Source of the DNA: Nocardioides sp. JS614
GTDB taxonomy: Bacteria > Actinomycetota > Actinomycetes > Propionibacteriales > Nocardioidaceae
NCBI RefSeq assembly: GCF_000015265.1
Contig: NC_008697.1
Coordinates: forward strand, 124,001 to 188,000
Direction: 5' to 3'
Length of the DNA stretch: 64,000 nucleotides
Part shown: positions 8,773-17,630 of the stretch, in pieces
Position numbering within the stretch: position 1 is the first letter of the stretch
Layout of the letters: each line of letters begins with the position of its first letter
Translations under genes and position numbers: made by a program
The notes under the pieces: generated by a model
Databases searched by the model: none
What the model was told of the DNA's origin: nothing
What the model saw: the letters and a program-made list of their open reading frames with translations, nothing else

Positions 8773-9090
8773 CTAGTCGCGGAATCGATCGGGGAGGATC
8801 TCGGTGTGAATCTCGATGACGCCGTCGTTGACGACGATGCGGCCGTAGTAGGACGTCATGTTCACCAGAAAGTCGTGAACCGAGTAAGGACGGCCTAGCC
8901 GCTCGGACAGGTTCTCCATGTCGAACCGGAGCAGACCCTCGCGCTCGATCTTGTAGAAGCAGTCGTTGTCAGTGATCTTCGCGTCGGGAATCTCCTCCTC
9001 GACCATGGCCACTGTCTCCGCGGTCTCGGCGCTGCCGATAAGGGAAATGCCGACCGTGTCCCGGACCTTGGTGAAGTCTCTTGTTGACAT
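8773..9090 (-). CDS. etnB: Alkene monooxygenase coupling/effector protein (EtnB)
   Basis: A 105-residue protein of the MmoB/DmpM effector family, which binds the hydroxylase and tunes oxygen and substrate access without cofactors. Length and position between the beta and alpha subunit genes are typical, as is the C-terminal beta segment (YYGRIVVNDGVIEIHTE). ATG 9090 has AGAAGGAATCCC in front; upstream in-frame codons overlap the etnA gene and are rejected. It is separated by 14 bp from etnA and 17 bp from etnC, so all are in one transcript. Confidence 0.9.
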   Translation of the reverse strand: MSTRDFTKVRDTVGISLIGSAETAETVAMVEEEIPDAKITDNDCFYKIEREGLLRFDMENLSERLGRPYSVHDFLVNMTSYYGRIVVNDGVIEIHTEILPDRFRD

Positions 9091-9104
9091 TGGGATTCCT
9101 TCTC

Positions 9105-10154
9105 TCAGGCCGCGCCGGGGACGGACAGGCCGAGCCCCTCGAGGTAGGTGGACTGCTTCCTCATCACGTCTTCCAAGGCCGCTGGGTATGTCGCTGCCTT
9201 CGTCGTGGCTTGGTCGAACACGGGGGCGAACGCGTTGCATGCCTCGAGGGCGTAGGCGTTCCACTTCTCCACCCAGGAGGTGATGACGCTTCGGTTGTGG
9301 CCGCCGTGGACCGAGTCGTCCAACACGTGCTCGAGAAGTGCGGTCGTCCAGTTCTCGGTGCGGGCACTGTCGGACTCCGCAGAGGCGATCAGGATTGGAG
9401 TCACCATGTCGCCATTCGCTGCTGCGAAGCGGCTGAAGTACTCGATCTTGGCAAGGCCACCGAACAGCTGGTCGAAGCAGACGTTGATCGCTACTACGAT
9501 CTCCATCCAGTCGTTGAGCGCAATGATGTTCTCAACGGCCTTGCGGGCGCCCTGCCAGATCGGCTCATTCAGCCAGGCCTCCATGAAGCCGGAGTCGTCG
9601 AACCAGGGGAACGCCTTCTCCAGCTCGAAGGAGTAGTAGACGACTCCTTGGAGGTGCCGCAACTTGTCCGCGGCCTCGAAGACGATCGGAAAGGTCGCCG
9701 TATCCGACAGGGCCTCTCGCTCGGCATAACAGAGCGCCAGGAACAATCCGTACTCGACAAAGGGATAGGTCATGTAGTGCTCGGCCAGCCCCGTCCGGAC
9801 CCAGCCTTCGTCGGCGTAGGCAAAGAGTCCGGCGGTGTGCGCGCTGGCGAAAGATCGCTGAATCGCGTTTTCTGACTCGTTAACTCCCGTGATGTAGCCC
9901 CGGTTCATTGTCTCGTTCGGGTCCCGGAACGTGTACCAGTCCGAGGACCGAATGACTGTCGTGTCTTCGGTGTACGGGTCTCGACCGTCGTCGAACCGGA
10001 CCGGCCAGCCCTGGAACGCGTATTGGGCGGGGGTGGACTGCTGACCGACGGTCAAGTCCTCGTACTCGGTGGGTCTCTTGCCTGCGGGCGTGAACCAGGT
10101 GAAGTTGCGGTTACCCGAGAGATTGGTTCGCTTCGGTGCGGTGTAGACAGCCAT
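9105..10154 (-). CDS. etnA: Alkene monooxygenase hydroxylase beta subunit (EtnA)
   Basis: A 349-residue helical ferritin-like subunit that pairs with EtnC but lacks the full diiron ligand set, as expected for beta subunits. The N-terminus (NRNFTWFTPAGKRPTEYEDLT) and the FEAADKLRHLQ helix are characteristic of this family. It is the first of the four contiguous etnABCD genes and follows etnE by 113 bp that include a stem-loop. It has no homologue in the right arm, where the corresponding place is a junction between a broken etnE and the DUF1097 gene. Confidence 0.92.
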   Translation of the reverse strand: MAVYTAPKRTNLSGNRNFTWFTPAGKRPTEYEDLTVGQQSTPAQYAFQGWPVRFDDGRDPYTEDTTVIRSSDWYTFRDPNETMNRGYITGVNESENAIQRSFASAHTAGLFAYADEGWVRTGLAEHYMTYPFVEYGLFLALCYAEREALSDTATFPIVFEAADKLRHLQGVVYYSFELEKAFPWFDDSGFMEAWLNEPIWQGARKAVENIIALNDWMEIVVAINVCFDQLFGGLAKIEYFSRFAAANGDMVTPILIASAESDSARTENWTTALLEHVLDDSVHGGHNRSVITSWVEKWNAYALEACNAFAPVFDQATTKAATYPAALEDVMRKQSTYLEGLGLSVPGAA

Positions 10155-10216
10155 TCCTGCGTCTCCGAATCCGTTGTTTTCATCCAGACGAAAAGTGGGG
10201 GTGAATCTGTACGCCT

Positions 10217-10259
10217 GGGGGGTCGGCCCGTGTCTCGTGTGTGGCTTTGCCGACCCCCC
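10217..10259 (-). promoter_or_regulatory. Stem-loop in the etnE-etnA intergenic region
   Basis: Perfect 11-bp arms GGGGGGTCGGC (10217-10227) and GCCGACCCCCC (10249-10259) enclose a 21-nt loop just after the etnE stop. No U-run follows on the minus strand. A similar hairpin follows the right etnE copy (53242-53287). It may be an mRNA processing or stabilising element, or a partial terminator setting etnE against etnABCD levels (inference). Confidence 0.6.
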
Positions 10260-10267
10260 GAGGGAAC

Positions 10268-11380
10268 TCAGGCCTGCTGCGCGGTGAGTTCCTTGCGGAC
10301 GATGGCGGCGCCGTCGGCGAGGGCGCGCAGCTTGCCGGCGGAGATCATGCGGGGCAGGTTGATGAGGCCGCAGTCGGTACTGAGTCCGAGACGCTCGGCG
10401 GGCACGAACTCGAGAACCGCGCGGATCCGGTCGGCGACCTCGTCAGCGGTTTCGGTCACGGTGCTCTTGACGTCGATGATGCCGGCGACGAAGTCCTTCT
10501 CCCAGTTGTTGTCAACCAGGAGCTTGAGGTCGTCCGGGCCGGTGCGTCCGACCTCGTAGTTCAGGGCGTCGATGTTGGCGCCGAGGACTTCGGGGAAGAT
10601 CGGAACGGCCGCCTGGGGAGCCGGCGCATCGGTCGGGCGGTGGTCGAGAACCCATGCGCCGAACTCGGTGTCCTCGTCGTCGGGGAAGTAGCCGGGTGTG
10701 CCGGAGTAGTTGCCCCAGCAGGTGTGCACCCAGATCTGGGAGCTGACGCCTTCGACCGCAGCGTTCAGCACCTCGATCTCCCAATCGCCCATGCCGTAGG
10801 GCCAGACGAACTCGTCGATCTGAATGATGTCGCAGCCGTTGTCAGCGAGCTCCTTGAAGTCCTCGTTGAAGGCCTTGGCGATAGCCATGCCCAGTTCCTT
10901 GGTCTCCTTGTAGAACTGGTTGTTGGTCGCCGCGGCCAGCACCTGGATGCCCACATAGGAGATCTTCACGGGCTTCTTGGTTGCCTTGCGGGTGGCGCGC
11001 AGGTTGGCCAGGTGGAGCGGGGCTTCGCGGCGCACCTCACCGACGCACGTGGGCGCGTACAGCGTGGAGTAGATCGGCAGGCCGATCGGCGGGCCGGAGT
11101 TCTTGTAGCCGGTCATCCGCTCGGTGTAGTGGTAGAGGATCTGACCGTACGGCGAGTCCCCGCCGTACACCTTGCCGTCGCTGATGATGTCGAGGCCGGC
11201 GGCCTCCTGGTCATGGACGATGGCGCCGACGGCGTCCTCGAATGCCTCTCGGCTGATCGCGTCGTAGACGAACTCGCCCTTGGGGAACGTCGCGAACCCG
11301 CTGCCGTCGTACCAGCGGGGGTTGGGGTAGTTGCCGACCATGGTGGTTGGCAGAAGCACATCTTGAGAGCCGATTCGCAT
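10268..11380 (-). CDS. etnE: Epoxyalkane:coenzyme M transferase (EtnE), intact copy
   Basis: A 370-residue zinc enzyme of the MetE/cobalamin-independent methionine synthase C-domain superfamily. It opens an epoxide with the thiolate of CoM to give 2-hydroxyalkyl-CoM. Predicted zinc ligands are His219 and Cys221 (VHTCWGNY) and Cys337 (STDCGLINLP). ATG 11380 follows GGAAAGGGGTCACCG. It lies between the acyl-CoA synthetase and monooxygenase genes in the same minus-strand array. It is the only uninterrupted copy; the right-arm copy has a frameshift in the stretch corresponding to residues 152-155 here. Confidence 0.96.
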   Translation of the reverse strand: MRIGSQDVLLPTTMVGNYPNPRWYDGSGFATFPKGEFVYDAISREAFEDAVGAIVHDQEAAGLDIISDGKVYGGDSPYGQILYHYTERMTGYKNSGPPIGLPIYSTLYAPTCVGEVRREAPLHLANLRATRKATKKPVKISYVGIQVLAAATNNQFYKETKELGMAIAKAFNEDFKELADNGCDIIQIDEFVWPYGMGDWEIEVLNAAVEGVSSQIWVHTCWGNYSGTPGYFPDDEDTEFGAWVLDHRPTDAPAPQAAVPIFPEVLGANIDALNYEVGRTGPDDLKLLVDNNWEKDFVAGIIDVKSTVTETADEVADRIRAVLEFVPAERLGLSTDCGLINLPRMISAGKLRALADGAAIVRKELTAQQA

Positions 11381-11528
11381 CGGTGACCCCTTTCCAAAGA
11401 GCGGCGTATCACCGCAGGCTGTTGTTCTGACGGAGGGACGCTAAGGGAGTCGTGCACTCAGAAACCCCGTGGTGAGAGGGCGAAAGAAATGCCCCGCGGC
11501 TGCCCTCCCAGGGCGGACGCCTGTCCTG

Positions 11529-13610
11529 TCAGGACGACTGGCTGGTCCGAATTCGCCAGTCCACGACAGTGCACCCGTCGTGACGCGCCAGCACGGGGTT
11601 GAGATCGACTTCGGTGACGTCCGGGCGGTCCACCAACAGCTCGCCGAGCCGGCAGATAGCGTCTGCGAGTGAGGTCAAGTCCACACGTGGTCCCCGGTTC
11701 CCGACGAGTAGGGATGCACCCTTGAGACGCCGCAGCATCCCCTCGGCTTCCTCGAGGCTAAGCGGCGCGAGGGCGAGCACGACGTCGTCCTGAAGCTCGA
11801 CATTCGTTCCGCCCATTCCAACGAGCACCACGGGGCCAAACTCAGGGTCGCGCACGCCGCCGACGATTACTTCGACGCCTTGCAGTTGGGGCTGGACGAG
11901 CAGCTGCACGCCGTCGCGAAGTCCAAAGAGCAGCTCGGCGGCCGACGTAACGAGATCGGGATCGGTCAAGCCAAGGCGGACTCCGTCACCTGCGGCTTTG
12001 TGCAGCAAGTCTGGGTGGATTGCCTTGAGTACGACGGGGTATCCCAAGGACTCAGCCGCACGCAACGCTGCAGCGGTGGTCGCGCACAGGGACCAGGGAG
12101 CGAGGGGCATCTCGTGTTTGGACAACAAGGTCGCGGCCTCGCGCGGCCCGAGCCACGCGGCGGCGTCGTCCGGGGTCCCAGGCTTGTCAGCCGCGGCAAC
12201 TTCCGGGGAAACCCGCGCAGCTCCGGACTTGCGCCGTTGGCCATGGCGGGCGGCATGCGCGACGGCCTTTGCCGCGCGCTCGGGCCACTCGAAAACAGCA
12301 ACGCCAGCCGAACGCAACGGTGCCGCGTTCGCCCGGGCACTCTGGGCCGCGACCCAGCACACATAGACCGGTACGTCGACTCCGGCGGAGCGCAACTGTT
12401 GCACGGCCATCGCCACTCCGGTCGCGACCGGTTCGCTCGCCGAGCGTTGGAGCAAAACGGCGATCACGGCGTCCACCTCACCGCTGCGGGCAAGCTGGTC
12501 GACAGCGAATGGGTACAGCTCGGGAAAGCGTTGCCAAGCGGTGGTCAGGTCCACCGGGTTGGCCGGACTCGCGAGCTCCGGCAGAGTCTTCTCGAGCGTG
12601 GATTGCAGGGTCGGACTGAGGAGCGGAACCTCCAGTCCCTCGTCCGTGAGGAGGTCGGTCAACTCGACGCCGGTGCCTCCGGAGTTTGTTACGATCCCGA
12701 TCCGGTACCCGGCCGGAGGGCAACTACGGTCGAGCGCACGCGCTGCGTCCAGCATTTCCAGTCCGGTTCTGGTCACAGTGATGCCAGCCTGTGCGAACGC
12801 CTCGGACCACACCCGTTGCTGGCCTGCCAGACTGGCGGTGTGCGAGCGTGCTGCGCGACTCCCGTCTGCGGAGCGTCCGGTTCGGCATACGATCACGGGT
12901 CGGGTCCGCGTGACACGGCGTGCCATATCCACAAACGCCCGACCATCGGGCAGAGACTCCAAGAAGAAGCAGATCGGCCCGCTGCCACCATCGGAGGCCA
13001 GGTAGTCGAGCAGTTCGGTGTCGGTGAAGTCCGCCTTGTTACCCGTGGCGTAGACCTTGTCGAAGCACAGGTTCTCGTCCTCCGCGAGCGAGTGCAGAGC
13101 CATCCCGTACGCACCCGACTGGGTAACCAGGCTCAGCGAGCCGGATCCGCCGGTCATCGCAGGCGAGAGGGAGGCGTTGAGACCGACCGCGGCGTTCTGG
13201 ACTCCGAAGCAGTTGGGCCCGACGATTCGTACGCCCCCCACGCGGGCGATCTTCATTACCTCGGCCTGCAAGCGCTCACCGCCTGGTCCCGCCTCGGCGA
13301 ATCCAGCGGTGATGACTACACATGCCGGGATGCCCCTCGCCGCGGCATCCTGAACGACGGCTGGGACTGCCGTGGCGGGCACAACCAAGACGGCGAGATC
13401 GATGGGGTAGGGGATCTCCAGCAGCGTGGTGTAGGCGCGGACCCCATCAACGGGTCGTCCAGACCCGTTGACGGGGTACACATCGCCGACGAATCCGCGG
13501 AGGTTCTCCCACAACAGGGCGCCGGTACTGCCCGGACGGTCCGACGCGCCGACCAAGGCGACCCGGCTCGGGCGGAAAACACTTGCGAGCGGATCGCTCA
13601 GCAGGCGCAC
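11529..13610 (-). CDS. NDP-forming acyl-CoA synthetase family protein
   Basis: A 693-residue fusion of the alpha and beta parts of ADP-forming acetyl-CoA synthetases: CoA-binding Rossmann domain (VALVGASDRPGSTG), succinyl-CoA-synthetase-like ligase domains (GVRIVGPNCFG; catalytic His in RSHTASLAG), and a C-terminal ATP-grasp domain (YPVVLKAIHPDLLHKAAGDG). It would interconvert an acyl-CoA with the free acid and ATP. The GTG start overlaps the end of the CoA-transferase beta gene by 13 bp. It is probably part of the pathway that converts epoxide-derived C2/C3 thioesters to acetyl-CoA (inference). The substrate is unknown. Confidence 0.85.
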   Translation of the reverse strand: MRLLSDPLASVFRPSRVALVGASDRPGSTGALLWENLRGFVGDVYPVNGSGRPVDGVRAYTTLLEIPYPIDLAVLVVPATAVPAVVQDAAARGIPACVVITAGFAEAGPGGERLQAEVMKIARVGGVRIVGPNCFGVQNAAVGLNASLSPAMTGGSGSLSLVTQSGAYGMALHSLAEDENLCFDKVYATGNKADFTDTELLDYLASDGGSGPICFFLESLPDGRAFVDMARRVTRTRPVIVCRTGRSADGSRAARSHTASLAGQQRVWSEAFAQAGITVTRTGLEMLDAARALDRSCPPAGYRIGIVTNSGGTGVELTDLLTDEGLEVPLLSPTLQSTLEKTLPELASPANPVDLTTAWQRFPELYPFAVDQLARSGEVDAVIAVLLQRSASEPVATGVAMAVQQLRSAGVDVPVYVCWVAAQSARANAAPLRSAGVAVFEWPERAAKAVAHAARHGQRRKSGAARVSPEVAAADKPGTPDDAAAWLGPREAATLLSKHEMPLAPWSLCATTAAALRAAESLGYPVVLKAIHPDLLHKAAGDGVRLGLTDPDLVTSAAELLFGLRDGVQLLVQPQLQGVEVIVGGVRDPEFGPVVLVGMGGTNVELQDDVVLALAPLSLEEAEGMLRRLKGASLLVGNRGPRVDLTSLADAICRLGELLVDRPDVTEVDLNPVLARHDGCTVVDWRIRTSQSS

Positions 13611-14425
13611 GAGGCTCCCGACCCATGCTCAAAGACGCGTTTGAGCTCGGTGGAGGAGAACTCCTGTCGGCGCACGCCCAACGGATCGACGGATCGGAGA
13701 GCCGCAAGCTCGGCCGCGCTTGGGAAAGGCACGTGCTTCAGGTCGCCCGCGACTTCGAAGGAGAACCCGGTGGCGTCAGTCACTTGATCGAGGGTCACGT
13801 CAGGGTACGTCTGACGAAGGCGCGCCCGCCCCTGTGGGAAGTCGAAGACTCCTAGTTCAGTGACGAGCCACTCCGGCCCTCCACCGGTGAAGCCCAGCTC
13901 AGTGCGGGTGCCTTCTTTGGTTCGGTGACCCATGTCCGTTACGAAGTCGCACTGCTCAACGAGGGTCCGTCCGGAGCCGTGCCTGGTTGTCCACAAGGTC
14001 AGGTTCTTGATCGTGGCCGCGAGGTTGCAGCCGCCACCTCCTCCTCCGAGCTTCACCTTGGGGCGCTCAATAGGTCCCACTGCAGTCACATTGGTGTTGC
14101 CCCAAGCGTCGATCTGCCCGCCGGAGAGGAACATTCGGTCGATGTCGCCGCGGATCGCGGCATCGAAGAACTCCTCAAACCGAAGTTGGTAGACGGCCCG
14201 GTGCTGCAGCGCCAGGTCGTTGCCGGTTGGCGGAATGAACTCGGGCTCAGGATTGACCGCGTACGTCGCTCCTTCGACAAGCAGCATGTCCCGGGCGTGG
14301 GTGTGTCGCGCCACGTGCATGGCTACCTGCGCGCAGGGGCTGCCGAAGCCGTGGAACACCGCCTCCCTATCTTTGATCGTGCGCGCGAGAGTTACCACGA
14401 ACCATTCGTCAATCGTGAAAGTCAT
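13598..14425 (-). CDS. CoA-transferase family I, beta subunit
   Basis: A 275-residue protein resembling the beta subunit of glutaconate/3-oxoacid CoA-transferases. A candidate catalytic glutamate is Glu51 (LLVEGATY). GGQIDAWGNTNVT and the poly-Gly turn GGGGGGCN are typical. ATG 14425 overlaps the alpha-subunit stop (ATGA), so the pair is coupled. A longer upstream frame is a shadow of the alpha gene. It would move CoA between an acyl-CoA and an organic acid; with the synthetase next door it could process the CoA thioester from the acylating aldehyde dehydrogenase (inference). Confidence 0.85.
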   Translation of the reverse strand: MTFTIDEWFVVTLARTIKDREAVFHGFGSPCAQVAMHVARHTHARDMLLVEGATYAVNPEPEFIPPTGNDLALQHRAVYQLRFEEFFDAAIRGDIDRMFLSGGQIDAWGNTNVTAVGPIERPKVKLGGGGGGCNLAATIKNLTLWTTRHGSGRTLVEQCDFVTDMGHRTKEGTRTELGFTGGGPEWLVTELGVFDFPQGRARLRQTYPDVTLDQVTDATGFSFEVAGDLKHVPFPSAAELAALRSVDPLGVRRQEFSSTELKRVFEHGSGASCAC

Positions 14426-15339
14426 GCGAAGAGCTCCTTCCAGGCATGCGTGGATTTGTCCCAGCCGGTCAACCGTTCGAGGTTCTCCTCGCCGACGAGC
14501 TTGCGGTATGCCAACTCGGTCGGCGCGCCTGTGACGTAATGCGCCAGATACTCCGAGGCACCCTCCGCGGTGGCCGCCGCCGCGACGTAATCGCGCAGGT
14601 GGTTCCGGTCGTAGGCATACTCCGGGTAGCACGAGGTCGGATGGGCGCCGAATGGTGCTTCGGCGACAGCTGTGACCAGATGGGCGGGGACGGTGACTCC
14701 GGCTTCGGCAACCTCCTCGGTCGAGACCATCCGCTCGACGGTGGCGATCACCAACTGGGAGGCGGAGGCGAACCGTTCGTCGAGAACGTAAGGCTTGTCG
14801 AAGTGCAGGTTGCCTCGGCGATCGCCCAGACTGGCGTGGATCAAGGCCACATCGGGGCTAAGGGCAGGTACTGCGATGAGCACCTCTCCGGTGAACGGGC
14901 ACGTGATCTCGGCGTACTCGGGATGCAGTCGGCGGATGTCGGACCCCTTGACCCCGCGGACGGGAAGGAATGGGACGCCGGCTTCGGCGGCCCGGAGCTG
15001 GGTGAGCATCGTCACGCAGCAACTTTCGGCAAGACGGATATCTCCGCCCTCCGCGGCCCGCCGATACGCCGGAGCGAGACCAAGGTCTTGTTCAAAACCG
15101 ACGTAGCTTTCCTCGCAGACCGACACTGCTCCCGCCGCAACCAGCAGGTCTACGTCGATCCCATGCGCCGAGCCGACGAGGTGGAGGTCGCGACGGCCTT
15201 GACGGACGAGTTCCCGCACCAGGGCCATGGGCAACCTTGCGGAAAGCCCACCCCCGAGCGCGACGACGTCGCCGTCGCGCACGCGTCCCGCTGCCTCCTC
15301 GAGGGTGACGAGTTTGTCGGTGTCCATGAAGAACGGCAT
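14422..15339 (-). CDS. CoA-transferase family I, alpha subunit
   Basis: A 305-residue protein resembling GctA-type alpha subunits. The N-terminal segment DGDVVALGGGLSARLPMAL replaces the usual glycine-rich CoA-binding loop, and RGVKGSDI and SLGDRRGNLHFDKP are further family motifs. It starts 11 bp after the SDR gene and overlaps the beta subunit by 4 bp. The same three-gene block (alpha, beta, acyl-CoA synthetase) is retained intact in the right arm, so it is valued independently of the monooxygenase. Confidence 0.85.
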   Translation of the reverse strand: MPFFMDTDKLVTLEEAAGRVRDGDVVALGGGLSARLPMALVRELVRQGRRDLHLVGSAHGIDVDLLVAAGAVSVCEESYVGFEQDLGLAPAYRRAAEGGDIRLAESCCVTMLTQLRAAEAGVPFLPVRGVKGSDIRRLHPEYAEITCPFTGEVLIAVPALSPDVALIHASLGDRRGNLHFDKPYVLDERFASASQLVIATVERMVSTEEVAEAGVTVPAHLVTAVAEAPFGAHPTSCYPEYAYDRNHLRDYVAAAATAEGASEYLAHYVTGAPTELAYRKLVGEENLERLTGWDKSTHAWKELFA

Positions 15340-15350
15340 CAGGTCTCCTC

Positions 15351-16124
15351 CTACTGCGCTGTCATTCCGCCATCGGCGGCGATGACGGAACCGGTCAGGA
15401 AGGAGGAATCGTCGGACGCGAGGAACGCTGCAACCCGAGCGATTTCCTCGGGAGTGCCCAGCCGTCCGATGGGGTACTTCACGAGTGTCTTGGCCAGACC
15501 GGCCTCGAGATCACCATCGCCTCGTGCCCGAAGCATCGGCTCCATCAGCGGGGTAAAGACGGTCCCCGGGCAGATCACGTTGACCCGGATCTTGACTGGC
15601 GCCAAGTCGACGGCCATCGACCGAGTGAGCGCAACGACAGCTCCCTTGGCGGCGCAGTACGCGGCGAAGTTGGGCACGCCTACGAGGGCGGCCACCGATC
15701 CCTGGTTGACGATGGCACCGCCTCCCGAGGCGGCCATGTGGGGGACTGCCGCGCGCGAGCAGACGAAAGTGCCCTTGGCGTTGACCGCCATCGCGCGCTC
15801 CCAGTCGGCATCGCTGGCGTCCGCGACCGACCCCTTGGAGTCGCAGCCGGCGTTGTTATAGAGCACGTGCAAACCGCCGTACTCCGCCACGACCTTGGCG
15901 ACGGCCGCTTCGACTTCAGCGGTGTCGGCCACGTTGGCGGCGAGGGCAATTGCACGGCCTCCAGCGGCGGTGATGGCCGCGACAGTCTCCTCCGCGGCCT
16001 CGATGCGCAGGTCAAGTACGCCTATGGCGCCGCCTTCGGTGGCGAGCAGTTCGGCGGTCGCCCGTCCGATCCCGGAGCCTGCCCCAGTGACGATCGCGAC
16101 CTTGCCTTCGAACCTTGTGCTCAT
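15351..16124 (-). CDS. Short-chain dehydrogenase, candidate hydroxyalkyl-CoM dehydrogenase
   Basis: A 257-residue classical SDR: cofactor loop TGAGSGIG (residues 14-21), NNAG, catalytic Ser/Tyr/Lys in GSVAALVGVPNFAAYCAAK, and PG near 185. It lacks the two arginines that bind the CoM sulfonate in hydroxypropyl-CoM dehydrogenases, unlike the central enzyme at 30835-31581. By position it probably oxidises 2-hydroxyalkyl-CoM (for ethene, 2-hydroxyethyl-CoM) to the aldehyde or ketone (inference). A near-identical copy is at 47403-48179. AAGGA precedes the start. Confidence 0.8.
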   Translation of the reverse strand: MSTRFEGKVAIVTGAGSGIGRATAELLATEGGAIGVLDLRIEAAEETVAAITAAGGRAIALAANVADTAEVEAAVAKVVAEYGGLHVLYNNAGCDSKGSVADASDADWERAMAVNAKGTFVCSRAAVPHMAASGGGAIVNQGSVAALVGVPNFAAYCAAKGAVVALTRSMAVDLAPVKIRVNVICPGTVFTPLMEPMLRARGDGDLEAGLAKTLVKYPIGRLGTPEEIARVAAFLASDDSSFLTGSVIAADGGMTAQ

Positions 16125-16134
16125 GCTGGTGTCC

Positions 16135-16262
16135 TTATCTGCGCGGTTGATGTTCGACTCGCCACGCGGCGGTCCATCCGCCGTCGAGTACGAGGGTGTG
16201 TCTGGTGAGATACGAGAGCTGGTTGTCGGGCAATCAGACTGATCGCGTCGTCGATCTGCGCC
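16135..16262 (-). pseudogene. Remnant of a hydroxypropyl-CoM dehydrogenase-type SDR (C-terminus)
   Basis: Between the CoADR stop and the SDR start, the minus strand encodes QIDDAISLIA in one frame and, after a frameshift, DNQLSYLTRHTLVLDGGW in another. This matches the C-terminal end of the central enzyme (DIADAVVALAS...LAYMTGHALVVDGGW). The rest of the gene is missing. The right arm has only 26 bp here. The fragment implies that the left array once held, or recombined with, a second dehydrogenase gene. Confidence 0.7.
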
Positions 16263-17630
16263 TCAATGCGCCAGGTCTTCCATGGGTTTAAGCGACGCGA
16301 CCGCGGAGTTGGCGGCGAGCAGGATCGGCTCGTAGACAGGCGCGAAAGGAGGTGCGTAGGAAAGATCCAGATCTGCGAGATCTTCGACGCTGAGCCCGGC
16401 GTGCAGCGCGACGGCAGCGACGTCGACCCGCTTGGCGACCTCGTCACCGACCCCAACGAACTGGGCGCCGAGCAATCGTCCGTCGCTGTTGTGAACCAGT
16501 CGGACGTCGATGGGGGCAGAGCCTGGGAAGTATTTAGCTCTCGACCTGCCAACCGCATCAGTCGCCTGTGCGTCGTACCCAGCCGACAATGCCTCAGCCA
16601 GGGTCAACCCAGTCCGTCCAATTCCTAGCCCGAACACCTTCACGATGGCGGTCCCTGCGACACCCGAGAAGCACGCAGTTCCTCCGGCAGCCACCGTTCC
16701 GGCAACGCGTCCGGTCTTGTTCGCTGCCGGACCAAGCGGAATGAAGGTCGGACGGCCAGTGACGATGTGGTTGGGAGCTATGCAGTCTCCAGCAGCGAAG
16801 ACGTTGGGCACCGACGTCCGCATTTGCTCGTCAACCAGGAGTGCGCCGTGTGGACCGGTATTCGCACCGATGCTTGATCCGAGGCCGCTCGCGGGGCGTA
16901 CTCCGGTGGCCACAACGACGACGTCCGTCTCGATGGTGTCACCGTCAGCAAGGCTGAGAGTAAGCCCCTCGTCAGTGCGGACCAGTGATACCAGCCCTGA
17001 CGACAGTCTGACCTCGGCGTGGAGACGGACCTCTTCCTCCACACGCCGGGAGAACTCCGGGTCAAGGTTGGCCATGAGGCCCGGAAGCGCCTCAATTAGG
17101 GTCACCGATACGCCGCGCTCCGCGAAGGACTCAACGACCTCCAGGCCTATGTATCCACCCCCCACGACGGTCGCGTGGCCGATGTGACCGGCGTCCAGAA
17201 GGCAACGCAAACGAACCGACTCAGCCACATTGCGGATTGTGAACACGTGGTCGTCGTCCAGCCCCGGGATCGGTGGCAGCGAAGGTGTTGCACCCGCGGT
17301 GAGGATGAGTTTGTCGTAGTGGAGATGTTCGCTCTGCCCTTCGGAGCGAAAGTTCACTAGCTGTCGTTCGGGATCGATACGGACCACTTCCGCACCAAAG
17401 CGCAGATTGATGTCTCGCTGTTCCTGGAAGAACGTTGGCGGGTATGCGCGCAGCGAATCGACTTCCGTAACGACGTCTGAGAGGAAGTACGGCAGGCCGC
17501 ACAACCCGTACGCTGCGTGCGCACCCGACTCGAGGACCACCACCTCAAGTTCGCGGTCCACTCGTCTGGCCGCAGATGCCGCGGACATCCCCGCCGCACC
17601 CCCGCCGACCACTACTAGACGTCGTCTCAT
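16263..17630 (-). CDS. CoA-disulfide-reductase-like flavoprotein (possible CoM-disulfide reductase)
   Basis: A 455-residue FAD/NAD(P)H oxidoreductase. The FAD loop is VVVGGGAAGMSAA (7-19), the single redox cysteine Cys44 lies in YGLCGLPYF (the CoADR/Nox position), the NAD(P) loop is VVGGGYIGLE, and the second FAD motif is VFAAGDC. A C-terminal dimerisation domain contains YAPPFAPVYEP. The family reduces CoA disulfide or H2O2/O2. Beside CoM genes, keeping CoM (or its mixed disulfide) reduced is a reasonable role (inference). It is the first gene of the minus-strand catabolic array. ATG 17630 has GAGGA in front. Confidence 0.83.
   Translation of the reverse strand: MRRRLVVVGGGAAGMSAASAARRVDRELEVVVLESGAHAAYGLCGLPYFLSDVVTEVDSLRAYPPTFFQEQRDINLRFGAEVVRIDPERQLVNFRSEGQSEHLHYDKLILTAGATPSLPPIPGLDDDHVFTIRNVAESVRLRCLLDAGHIGHATVVGGGYIGLEVVESFAERGVSVTLIEALPGLMANLDPEFSRRVEEEVRLHAEVRLSSGLVSLVRTDEGLTLSLADGDTIETDVVVVATGVRPASGLGSSIGANTGPHGALLVDEQMRTSVPNVFAAGDCIAPNHIVTGRPTFIPLGPAANKTGRVAGTVAAGGTACFSGVAGTAIVKVFGLGIGRTGLTLAEALSAGYDAQATDAVGRSRAKYFPGSAPIDVRLVHNSDGRLLGAQFVGVGDEVAKRVDVAAVALHAGLSVEDLADLDLSYAPPFAPVYEPILLAANSAVASLKPMEDLAH

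Noticed and set aside
15351..16124. Calling the duplicated SDRs S-hydroxypropyl-CoM dehydrogenase
   Set aside because: They lack the sulfonate-binding arginines at the positions seen in the central enzyme, so only a general hydroxyalkyl-CoM role is suggested.
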